Both the position numbers and the translations under genes were made by a program. A stretch of DNA of 64,000 nucleotides from Planctomycetota bacterium (GTDB taxonomy: Bacteria; Planctomycetota; PLA2; JAEUHO01). This document shows, one piece after another, positions 56,810-64,000 of the stretch (the first letter of the stretch is position 1; each line of letters starts with the position of its first letter). Under the pieces are notes generated by a model. It had not been told where the DNA came from. It worked only from the letters and a program-made list of their open reading frames with translations, and ran no database searches. The stretch lies in NCBI GenBank assembly GCA_029259775.1, contig JAJDEN010000015.1:124001-188000 (forward strand), written 5' to 3'.

Positions 56810-58657
56810 ATGTCGACCCCCCGTACGAGGACCCTCTGCCGTCTGGGCGCCGCCCTGCTGCTCGTTGTGATCTGCGCCGTGCCGGTCCGCGCGGACGACG
56901 AAGAGAAGTCCGCCGTCCGCGTCGTGAAGACCATCGATCTCCGTGGCTATCGCGTTGGTGCGGCGCCGAAGGGTCCGCGGATCTCAGTGGCCACCGACAT
57001 CATCGCCGCCGTCGATGATGCGACGGACTGGACGGTGTGGAACGTCGATGCCGCCTTCGATAGCGGCACCTGGCTGCCCTTCGAGGAACCGCCGCTCGAG
57101 CGGGATGCGATCTCGGCCGACAGCGTGGTGTCGATCCTGCACACGGCCCTCGGTGAAGGGGACGCAAGAGAGCAACTCGACATCGAGGCCGCCGACGCGC
57201 GCATCATCGTGGCCGGGCCCGAAGCTGCGGTGAGCGCAGCGCTGACGAACCGCGACTGGGCCCTGGCCGGTCTCGCCCCCTCCGTGCGCGTGGACGCCAT
57301 CCTGGCGTCGGCGGCGCCCGGCGAAGACGAGCGCCTGCGTGCGACCGGCGGCGTCACGCTCTGGCCGGGGCGTTGGACGCGCGTCTACCTCCAGCACAGC
57401 GAGACCCCGTGCGCGGTCTGGTGGGATCTCGAGGTCGCGGAAGAGGCCCTCTCGACCGATCCGCTGGCCATCGGCATCCGCGAGGGCGCGGAGCTGTACA
57501 TGCGCTACCACCCCGGCGAGACGGTGTCGGTCGTCGAGGTGTGGGCTGGCTCCGTGGAGCACCTGGAGCTCGTGAAGCAGGACCTCAGCGCCATTCGAAA
57601 CATCCCCGAGGCCAATGGACTCGGCGTCGTCACCTACCCCAAGAGCGGCGTGAACCGCGTCTTCTCGCACATCCTGCTGAAGACGGGCGAGGCGTCCCGT
57701 CATGAGGTCCGCTGGACCAACGAGGGACGCAGCATGCGCCTGCGGCTGGCCTGCGAGGCACCGCCGGTTGCCGGCAGCGTGCTGGATCGTGGCGCCAAGA
57801 ACGGGATGCTGTTGCTCCGCACGGGAGCCGTCGCGGACGAGCTCGAGTTTGGGGCCCGTTCGGGTAGCACGGAGCGCTACACCGAGCAGATGGCCGGCCT
57901 GCTGCATGCGGCCGCTGAGAGCTACGAGAAGCGCGGCCGGGCGATCGAGTTCGGTATCACGGCGATCGACGGCGGCTCGGTGGTGCTGCTGGACGCTCCG
58001 GCCGCGGAGCTTCCGAAGGCGCGCGAGGTCCTCGTGGCAGCCGAGCGTGAGCTGCGCACCAAGACGGCCGCCCTACGCGTCGTGGCCGTGCCGGAGCGCG
58101 CATACCGCCAGGGCGTCCTCGACGGGAGTGTGCGCGTGGGCCGGCCGGTCGCGGATGCCTTGATCGCCGCTTGGCGCGAGGCCGGGGCGACGGTAACGGA
58201 GTCGATCACGACCTCGGCGCTCGTCGATGCCAGCGTGGGGTTCCGCGTGGGGCACACCGTGCCCGGGATCACGGATCTGGACGCCGAGCTGGCCCAGCGC
58301 AGCGGCGGTCTGCACCCCCTGACGTCCGCACGCTTCGCCGGACTGTTCGGCGATCTCCGGATCCGTCGTGCTACCGGTGGACACGCGGTACGCGTGCGAG
58401 GCTCGCTGGCTTGGGCGCGGTCGGACGCGGGCACCCTGGAGATCACGGTGCGACCCCCGGTCAGCATGAGTGGCACGAAGAACGACGCCGCCGAGGCGAA
58501 GCCCGGCCAGCACCTCGTGAAGGTGCCGATCCTGGGAGGCGGCGCCGCGCCGGTCGAGACCGAGGTCACCTTCGCGGAGGGCGAGCGGCGCGAGCAGCTG
58601 CTGCACGTGCACATCCGCGGCGACGAGGTGTTCCTTCTGCTTCTCGCCTTGCGGTAG
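56810..58657 (+). CDS. Secreted protein of unknown function
   Basis: 615 residues from ATG 56810 (GGAGC 8 nt upstream). Signal peptide: LCRLGAALLLVVICAVPVRA, mature start near DDEEK. The mature chain alternates alpha/beta units; two parts look related in style, each with a strand followed by helix (e.g. LDIEAADARIIVAGPEAAVS and GGSVVLLDAPAAELPKAREV). This hints at ring-building or POTRA/secretin-like modules, but I cannot assign a family. It may belong to the regulon of the upstream sigma factor. Confidence 0.75.
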   Translation: MSTPRTRTLCRLGAALLLVVICAVPVRADDEEKSAVRVVKTIDLRGYRVGAAPKGPRISVATDIIAAVDDATDWTVWNVDAAFDSGTWLPFEEPPLERDAISADSVVSILHTALGEGDAREQLDIEAADARIIVAGPEAAVSAALTNRDWALAGLAPSVRVDAILASAAPGEDERLRATGGVTLWPGRWTRVYLQHSETPCAVWWDLEVAEEALSTDPLAIGIREGAELYMRYHPGETVSVVEVWAGSVEHLELVKQDLSAIRNIPEANGLGVVTYPKSGVNRVFSHILLKTGEASRHEVRWTNEGRSMRLRLACEAPPVAGSVLDRGAKNGMLLLRTGAVADELEFGARSGSTERYTEQMAGLLHAAAESYEKRGRAIEFGITAIDGGSVVLLDAPAAELPKAREVLVAAERELRTKTAALRVVAVPERAYRQGVLDGSVRVGRPVADALIAAWREAGATVTESITTSALVDASVGFRVGHTVPGITDLDAELAQRSGGLHPLTSARFAGLFGDLRIRRATGGHAVRVRGSLAWARSDAGTLEITVRPPVSMSGTKNDAAEAKPGQHLVKVPILGGGAAPVETEVTFAEGERREQLLHVHIRGDEVFLLLLALR

Positions 58658-58661
58658 CGCT

Positions 58662-61600
58662 CTAGCGCTTCGGCGCGCGCGGGGCGGGAATGACGCCCAG
58701 CTTGCCCTGCGCCACCTCGAGCGCGATGCGCGCACCGGGTAGGAGCGTCGGTCCGAACCGCGTGCGGAAGGTCGCGCCTGCGTTCAGCAGGACGCGGCCG
58801 TCGGACGTGTCGCAGCACCAGAGGGAGCCATCCCGCTTCTGGAGGAACACGGTGGCCGCACTGCCGATCGGGCCCGCCACGGGGCGGCCGCCGCAGTCGT
58901 ACTCTCGAGCGGACTCGCCGTCCTTGGCAGCGAACGTCACGAGCCGTCCGCCGCGTTCGACGACGGCGACGACAGCACCCGCGCGTGCCGGAGCGCCCAC
59001 GAGGTCGCCCACCTTGGCGTGACGCCAGCGCTCGCTGCCCTCGGGCGTGAGCGCGAGCAGCGCCCCGCCGGCGGTCGTTGCGTACATGCCATCGGCGTCG
59101 GCGGACAGGGCGAGTACCTGGCCCTGCTTGAGGGCGGCCTGGATGACGCTGTGTTCGCCGCTGGCCGCGTTGACGCGGACGATGACGCCCTGCACGGTAC
59201 CGACCCAGAACGCGCCGTGGCCGGCGACGACGCCGGCGGAGGGCGCGGCTCCGAGTTCGACGCGGTGCACTTCCTTGCCGCCCTCGACGATGACGAGGGC
59301 GCCGGCCGTCGTGGTCATGGCGTGGCGTGCGCCGACCGCGGCGGCGTCGCCCTGCAGTCGGTCGAGCTTCATCCGGCCTCGTTCTTCGCCGCTCGCGGCG
59401 TCGACGAACAAGACGGTTCCATCCACATGCGGGATGCAGAGCCGGCCTCCACCGAGCGCGGGCCGGCCCCGGACGCCTTCGAGGCTGCGATGCGGCTTGG
59501 TCCAGCGCACGTGCCCGTCCTCGCGGTCGTGGAGCGTGAGCGTGCCGCCTCGTTCGATGCTGAGGACATGCCCGTCGACCGACGTTGGGGGCAACCCGAT
59601 CCGCTTGGAGACATCGCGACGCCACTGGGGCGCCGGCGTGAGGGCGATCGAGACCTTGCTCGGCGGCTTGTCTTCTGCCGTGAGCAGCGTGTGGAGGCCG
59701 TCGGCGTAGCCCGGCGCGTGCAGGGTGATGCTTGCTTCGCTGCCCCAGGCATAGCGCACGATGGCGGGCGAGATGCCGATCTCGCGTCCGGCGAGCATGA
59801 TGCGGGCTCCGGCCGGAACGGTCTCGACACGAAGCGGTAGCGTGAACACGTTCTCGAACCGGATCAGCCAGTGCTCCTTGACCAGATGGGCGTAGCGGCG
59901 CACGGCGTCGGGCACGTCGCCTCGCGCCTCGGCCTCGGCCGCCGCGGCGAGCTGCGCACGGATGTCGGCGATCTGGGCCCTGCGGTCCCGGATGAGTTGC
60001 GGGAGTTGGCGTTTCGTGACGGCCTCGATGAGCCTGGCGTAGGCCGGCTCGCTCGCGTAGGTCGTGAGCAGCGACTCGAGGCGGGCGTAGAGCGCGTCGG
60101 CCTGATCGAGGTGGCCCCCGACCATGAGCTTGGGCGCGTCCTCGCGGCAGGCGCGGTCGGCGTCTTCGACCTGCATCGAGCCATGGGCGAGACGGATCGT
60201 CGGAATGTGCTCGTCGTAGTATCCGACGGCCTTGGCGAGCGAGTCCGTGCCGCGCACGAGCTCGCGCGCGAGGCGGCGGAAGTCCTCGTCCTCGTGCAAC
60301 CGCGCGAGGCGGTACAGCAGCTCGGAGGTGGCCCGCACGTTGGTGATCCACGCCGGCTCGCGCACGCGCGCCGCCTCGTCGAGGAAGGTCCCGAGGGTTT
60401 GCGGGTCGTCCTTGTGGCGGTCATGCGCGCCGGCCGTCTTGGCGAGGACCGAGACGCGTGCGAGGCTCTCATCCAGCAGGCGTTGGGCCGTCTTGCGCAA
60501 CGAGGACACAACCGGCTTGAGGGCCTGGCCCCGCAGCTGCTTGGCCGTGGCGTTGCTGAGCAGGTCAAGGACGGCGCGCACGGAGCCCTGCGCGTCCTGG
60601 TCCGGTAGGACAGGCAGAGCGTCCGTGAACGCCGGCATCTTCGTGTCGATCGCTTCCTTGAGCTCCCGCACGGCGCGCTCACGGCGGCTGGTCGCCGCGC
60701 GCGGCGGGAACAGGCGCGCTTGGAGCAGGAACGCCTGCTCCGTCTCGGGCGCTTCGGGGAAGCGATCGACGAGCTGCCCGATGAGCGAGCGGGCGAGTTC
60801 CTTGTCACCTTCGTCGGCCGCCTCGTGCGCTTGGGAGAGCAGGCCTGCGGCCGACGCGGGCCAGAGGTAGACGCCTGCCCCGGCGAGGGTCAGCACCAGC
60901 GCGGCCATCAGGGCGAAGGCCCGGCGCTTCCGGTTGCGCGGGTCGTAGATGGTGCGGAAGCGCTCCAGCAGGTCGCCGCGATCCGGCGCGAGGTGCGCGA
61001 TCGTCTCGCGGAAGAAGTCGACGGCCTCGCGATCGGCCTTGCTGCGGCAGCCCTCGGATGCGAGGACGCGCCCGACGGCCTCGGCGTGCTCGAAGAACTC
61101 GGTACGCTTCTGGCTCTGCACGAGCGCACGGGCGCGAAGCAGATGCACCGACATGTTCGCCGGATGCGTCTTTTCCAGGGCCTCGAGCAGGGTGAGTGCT
61201 TCGTCGGCGTCACCCTCGTCGAGCTTGGTCTGCGCATTCAGCAGCGTGCTGTCGACGAGCGTGTCGTTGTCGCCCGCGGCTTCGGCGGCCATCCTCAGAC
61301 CGGCGAGGACCACGTCGTCGGCCGGCGCCTGACGCATCGCCTGCGTGAACACCTCGAGCCCCTCGGCGCTCTCGCCCTTTTTCAGGTGCAGGTGCCCGAG
61401 CGCGCACAGGGCTTCGATCTCGCCGTCGCGGTCCGCGGCTTCCACGGCGAGCGAGGCGAGCTTGTGGAGCGGGCCCGGGTCCTCCGGGGTGGCCTCGGCC
61501 CACTGCAGCATGAGGCGGCGCGAGAGCGTGTGCTGGCTGGCCTTGGTGCGGGTCGTGGCCTCGCGAACGAGTTCGGCGGCGTCCGCGGGGCGGGCCAGCT

Positions 61601-62288
61601 TGGCCTTGTACAGCCGCACGATCGCCTCGAGGACGGCAAAGCGGCTGCAGCCCAGGTGCAGCGCGATCTCGTGGATGACGGTGCTGCCGTCGAGGCGCGC
61701 ATGCACCTCATGCAGGCGGTCGCCTTCGTCCTTGAGATCCGGGAGCTTGCCCGGCTCGGCCATGAAGAGCAGGGCGTGGTTGCCCAGGAGATCGCCGATG
61801 AGCCGGCGCTCGTCGAGGCGCTCGAGGGCGCGCGCCGCGACCCCCTCCGGGTCGACGCAGATGCGGGCGAGCAGACCCATCTGGCCTTGCTCGAGCGGCT
61901 GGCGTTCGAAGCGGAACCAGCCTTCGTCCCACAGCATCATGTCGAGGACCGTGTCCTCGACCTCGGCCGCGAGCACCTCCATGTACTCGGCTTCCGGGAC
62001 GTGGCCTTCTTCGACGAGGTGGTCGAGCAGCAGCATGCCGTGCAGATGGCTGCGGCGGGAGCGCGCCAGGAGATCGGGGTCGAGAAGACCGCGGGCGGTG
62101 AACGCCTCCAGGAGCAGGTCCGGGAGCATCAGGTCGGGCTGGAGGACGTAGAGTCCGTCGGCGTCGAGGTAGAGCGCCGCGTAGTGGGGGCCGTGACGCA
62201 GTGTGAGCCGTCCGCCGCCCTGCGACGCTAGCCCTGCCTGGAGGAGATCCTCCAGTCCCACCGATTCGAGGCTGCCCTTGACCGACAT
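58662..62288 (-). CDS. Multi-domain DUF4388 / TPR / membrane / PEGA / beta-propeller protein
   Basis: 1208 residues. N-terminal ~1-170 is DUF4388 (PATAN-like): KGSLESVGLEDLLQAGLASQ with GGGRLTLRHGPHYAALYLD. TPR-like helices follow (~250-400; SAEGLEVFTQAMRQAPADD), then one membrane helix (~450-470, FALMAALVLTLAGAGVYLWP). A long helical part and a PEGA domain (~815-860, LRVETVPAGARIMLAGREIG) come next, and last a PQQ/WD-like propeller (~890-1195, repeats such as GTLTLHDREDGHVRWTKP). DUF4388 is a signal-adaptor domain, so the protein may pass a cytoplasmic signal to an outer sensor. ATG at 62288; convergent with the gene ending at 58657, 4 bp apart. Confidence 0.85.
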   Translation of the reverse strand: MSVKGSLESVGLEDLLQAGLASQGGGRLTLRHGPHYAALYLDADGLYVLQPDLMLPDLLLEAFTARGLLDPDLLARSRRSHLHGMLLLDHLVEEGHVPEAEYMEVLAAEVEDTVLDMMLWDEGWFRFERQPLEQGQMGLLARICVDPEGVAARALERLDERRLIGDLLGNHALLFMAEPGKLPDLKDEGDRLHEVHARLDGSTVIHEIALHLGCSRFAVLEAIVRLYKAKLARPADAAELVREATTRTKASQHTLSRRLMLQWAEATPEDPGPLHKLASLAVEAADRDGEIEALCALGHLHLKKGESAEGLEVFTQAMRQAPADDVVLAGLRMAAEAAGDNDTLVDSTLLNAQTKLDEGDADEALTLLEALEKTHPANMSVHLLRARALVQSQKRTEFFEHAEAVGRVLASEGCRSKADREAVDFFRETIAHLAPDRGDLLERFRTIYDPRNRKRRAFALMAALVLTLAGAGVYLWPASAAGLLSQAHEAADEGDKELARSLIGQLVDRFPEAPETEQAFLLQARLFPPRAATSRRERAVRELKEAIDTKMPAFTDALPVLPDQDAQGSVRAVLDLLSNATAKQLRGQALKPVVSSLRKTAQRLLDESLARVSVLAKTAGAHDRHKDDPQTLGTFLDEAARVREPAWITNVRATSELLYRLARLHEDEDFRRLARELVRGTDSLAKAVGYYDEHIPTIRLAHGSMQVEDADRACREDAPKLMVGGHLDQADALYARLESLLTTYASEPAYARLIEAVTKRQLPQLIRDRRAQIADIRAQLAAAAEAEARGDVPDAVRRYAHLVKEHWLIRFENVFTLPLRVETVPAGARIMLAGREIGISPAIVRYAWGSEASITLHAPGYADGLHTLLTAEDKPPSKVSIALTPAPQWRRDVSKRIGLPPTSVDGHVLSIERGGTLTLHDREDGHVRWTKPHRSLEGVRGRPALGGGRLCIPHVDGTVLFVDAASGEERGRMKLDRLQGDAAAVGARHAMTTTAGALVIVEGGKEVHRVELGAAPSAGVVAGHGAFWVGTVQGVIVRVNAASGEHSVIQAALKQGQVLALSADADGMYATTAGGALLALTPEGSERWRHAKVGDLVGAPARAGAVVAVVERGGRLVTFAAKDGESAREYDCGGRPVAGPIGSAATVFLQKRDGSLWCCDTSDGRVLLNAGATFRTRFGPTLLPGARIALEVAQGKLGVIPAPRAPKR

Positions 62289-62338
62289 GTGCTTTCCGGA
62301 CCGGCCCTCATCCCCGGACGGGTGAGGGTCCGTACGAC

Positions 62339-63463
62339 CTATCGGCCGGGGTCGGTCCGCGTCTGTAGGGCTTCGGCTCGGGCCAGCCAGGGAGCCAGTA
62401 GCCTTCTGTCAGGCTGTTCGATCACGCCGGCTTCGCTGACGAAGGCCGATACAAGGGCTGCGGGGGTCACGTCGAAGGCAGGCGCGTGAGCCACCAGGTC
62501 CGCGGGGGCTGTTTCCGGCGCCAGGTAGGCGCGCGCATCGGCGGGCCGATCTTCGATCGCGACGTCGTCGCCCGTGGCCGTATTCGCGTCGAGCGTGCTG
62601 AGGGGCGCGGCCACGACGTACGGCACGCCGTTGCTGCGCGCGGCCAGCGCCACGCCGTACGTGCCCACCTTGTTGACCACGTCGCCGTTGGCGCAGATCC
62701 GATCCGCCCCGGTGACGACCGCGTCGATCTTGCCGCTGCGCAGCAGACCGGCGGCTGCGCTGTCAGCTTGGACCGCATAGGGCACGCCCGCCTTGGCCAG
62801 CTCATACGCCGTGAGGCGCAGCCCCTGCAGGAGCGGCCTGCTCTCGTCAGCCGTGACGTGGATCGCCTGACCGCTGGCGTGGAGGACGTAGAACGGGGCG
62901 AGCGCCGTGCCGATGCCCGACGTGACGAGCGAGCCCGCGTTGCAGTGGGTGAGGAAGCGCGTGCGGCCGAAGAGCCAGGCCGCACCATGCCGTCCCATGG
63001 CTTCGCAGGCATCCTTCTCGTAGGCGTCCAGGGCCTGGGCGGCCTCGAGAAGCCCGGCGACGATCTGCTCCGGCGCGTCCGGTGAGGCGTTTGCCAGCTC
63101 GAGATGGCGCGCCACGGCCGCCGGCAGGTTCACCGCGGTCGGGCGGGCGTCGGCGATCGGCTGGGCCACCTCCGCCAGCTGTTCCAGGAACTCGGGCCGC
63201 GACATGGCAGGGAACGCTTCGAGCACGGCTCGGGCCGCCAGCACGAGCGCGTACGCGCCGGCGATGCCGATCGCGGGCGCGCCGCGGACCGCCAGCCGCT
63301 GGATGTCGTCGATCACACCCGCGGCCGTACGATGCTCGAGCCACGTCTCGTGGCGCGGCAAGCGCGTCTGGTCGAGCAGACGCAGGTGGCCATCGCGCCA
63401 TGAGCCCGACCACCGGAGCGGTGACACGGGCGGCTCGGGAACGGTGAAGTCAGCCGGTTGCAT
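62339..63463 (-). CDS. mtnA: Methylthioribose-1-phosphate isomerase
   Basis: 374 residues, normal for MtnA, which isomerises 5-methylthioribose-1-phosphate to the ribulose form in the methionine salvage pathway (EC 5.3.1.23). Signs: LDQTRLPRHETWLEHRTA at the start, IQRLAVRGAPAIGIAGAYAL, the catalytic Cys in THCNAGSL, the catalytic Asp in TGADRICANGDVVNKVGTY, and FDVTPAALVSAFVSEAGV near the end. The other methionine-salvage genes are not in the window. The repetitive element copy B fills its upstream region. Confidence 0.95.
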   Translation of the reverse strand: MQPADFTVPEPPVSPLRWSGSWRDGHLRLLDQTRLPRHETWLEHRTAAGVIDDIQRLAVRGAPAIGIAGAYALVLAARAVLEAFPAMSRPEFLEQLAEVAQPIADARPTAVNLPAAVARHLELANASPDAPEQIVAGLLEAAQALDAYEKDACEAMGRHGAAWLFGRTRFLTHCNAGSLVTSGIGTALAPFYVLHASGQAIHVTADESRPLLQGLRLTAYELAKAGVPYAVQADSAAAGLLRSGKIDAVVTGADRICANGDVVNKVGTYGVALAARSNGVPYVVAAPLSTLDANTATGDDVAIEDRPADARAYLAPETAPADLVAHAPAFDVTPAALVSAFVSEAGVIEQPDRRLLAPWLARAEALQTRTDPGR

Positions 63464-63477
63464 CGCGCGGGACCCCA

Positions 63478-63652
63478 GGCTCTGTTTGGAAACACTACGC
63501 AGCGAGCCGGACGAGACCGACGCGAGCTGCCGTCAGGATGAGGATTGTGGCCGGAGGCGTGCTTCCCGCACGTTGAGGACCGCAATCCGAGTTCGGGCCC
63601 AGCATAGCGAGTGGATCGTTCGGCGCAGCCGTAGGGCTTTCCAGACAGAGTC
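63478..63652 (-). repeat. Repetitive structured element, copy B, with imperfect terminal inverted repeats
   Basis: The ends are inverted repeats: GGCTCTGTTTGGAAAC (63478-63493) and the complement of 63637-63652, GACTCTGTCTGGAAAG, 13 of 16 matching. Inside: GAGACCGACGCGAGC (63513-63527), identical to copy A, then 14 bases, then the hairpin. GGATTGTGG (63542-63550) pairs with CCGCAATCC (63580-63588), nine pairs with one G.T. The 7x7 internal loop is CCGGAGG / TTGAGGA and the inner stem CGTGC/GCACG has a 5-base loop. It lies directly after the purE stop (its right end touches the first base of the minus-strand CTA) and before mtnA. Could be a MITE-like mobile repeat, a structured RNA, or both. 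Confidence 0.7.
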
Positions 63653-64000
63653 TAGCCCTGATCGGCGATCATCTCGCGCAGGCGCGCATTCTTCTCGGCG
63701 ACCTTGCGACGCATGGCAGCGCGGAAGGCCTGCAGGCTGTCGTGGAGTCGATCGTCGTTCAGCGCCAGGATCTCGGCGGCAAGCAGCGCGGCGTTCTGCG
63801 CGCCGGCCTTGCCGATGGCGACCGTGGCGACAGGCACGCCGCCGGGCATCTGCACGGTGGAGTAAAGCGAGTCGGCGCCGCCCAGCGTGGTCGTGAGGAT
63901 CGGGATGCCGATCACGGGCAGGGTCGTGAGGCTGGCCATGACGCCCGCAAGGTGCGCCGCGCCGCCGGCCGCGGCAATGACGATACGGAAGCCCTTGAGG
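63652..64000 (-). CDS. purE: 5-(carboxyamino)imidazole ribonucleotide mutase, C-terminal part (cut by window edge)
   Basis: About 115 residues of the C-terminal part are visible; the start lies beyond the window. PurE moves the carboxyl group in de novo purine synthesis (EC 5.4.99.18). Conserved blocks: [20 protein letters not shown], then [20 protein letters not shown] and [20 protein letters not shown], which form the substrate loop and the octamer core. An apparent ATG at 63939 is internal (the conserved [10 protein letters not shown] lies before it). Stop TAG at 63652. Confidence 0.93.
   Translation of the reverse strand, partial: LKGFRIVIAAAGGAAHLAGVMASLTTLPVIGIPILTTTLGGADSLYSTVQMPGGVPVATVAIGKAGAQNAALLAAEILALNDDRLHDSLQAFRAAMRRKVAEKNARLREMIADQG

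Overview
The window is GC-rich, densely packed bacterial DNA that most resembles a member of the Planctomycetota (inference). Reasons: a run of MoxR / DUF58 / BatA-type / double-vWA genes with very large secreted companions; Ser/Thr kinases paired with ECF-type sigma factors, one kinase carrying a TM segment and TPR tail; very large prepilin-like proteins; HEAT-like wear-and-tear repeats ending in the DPEVxxRxRRLL style; DUF4388/PEGA/PQQ multi-domain proteins. No rRNA, tRNA, CRISPR array, integrase or transposase gene was recognised. No gene-free stretch exceeds 300 bases.

Layout. 1-2776 (-): 5' part of an ABC-F ATPase (cut by the window edge), then a DEAD-box RNA helicase with a DbpA-type RNA-binding tail. 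2874-22090 (-): a co-directional block read from right to left: two tandem secreted paralogs of unknown function, a coiled-coil membrane protein whose frame is interrupted by three in-frame UGA codons, a MoxR AAA+ ATPase, a giant secreted TPR/beta-propeller protein, a DUF58 protein, a BatA-like vWA protein, a double-vWA membrane protein, a DCC-family redox membrane protein and a Ser/Thr kinase. Several junctions overlap (GTGA, 11 bp), so the genes are probably translated in a coupled way. 22345-23952 (+): a coiled-coil protein with repeated FSLD motifs and a PD-(D/E)XK-like C-terminus. 24003-26551 (-): a four-domain S1 RNA-binding protein and an MBL-fold hydrolase with a membrane tail. 26619-34813: a secreted TIM-barrel-like protein, two LpxL-type acyltransferases, an old-yellow-enzyme homologue (-), prolyl oligopeptidase and a GNAT enzyme. 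34842-41381 (-): three prepilin/minor-pilin-like genes, the middle one 1365 residues long with many calcium-loop motifs. 41511-45048 (-): boxC-boxB-DUF971, from the aerobic hybrid benzoyl-CoA pathway. 45182-48176 (+): a probable pseudokinase with membrane helices and two small envelope proteins. 48188-54349 (-): subtilisin-like lipoprotein, TPR Ser/Thr kinase, ECF-like sigma factor. 54514-58657 (+): ECF sigma factor, HEAT-like membrane protein (candidate anti-sigma) and a secreted protein. 58662-64000 (-): DUF4388/TPR/PEGA/beta-propeller protein, mtnA, and purE cut by the window edge.

Most unusual signals. (1) A 701-codon frame at 15775-17877 holds three UGA codons inside a Gly/Ser/Pro-rich linker. 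The frame is unbroken and a well-formed C-terminal domain follows, although UGA is an ordinary stop elsewhere in the window. (2) A repetitive element occurs at 25353-25513 and 63478-63652, with a reduced copy at 56712-56781. Its two full copies share a hairpin whose 9-bp outer stem changes sequence by compensatory substitutions while the internal loop is conserved. All three copies directly follow the TAG stop of a gene in the same relative orientation. (3) Two abutting perfect palindromes (12 and 16 bp) lie between boxC and the divergent pseudokinase gene.

Starts were chosen by eye from Shine-Dalgarno-like sequences, domain boundaries and signal peptides. All family assignments come from reading motifs, not from searches.
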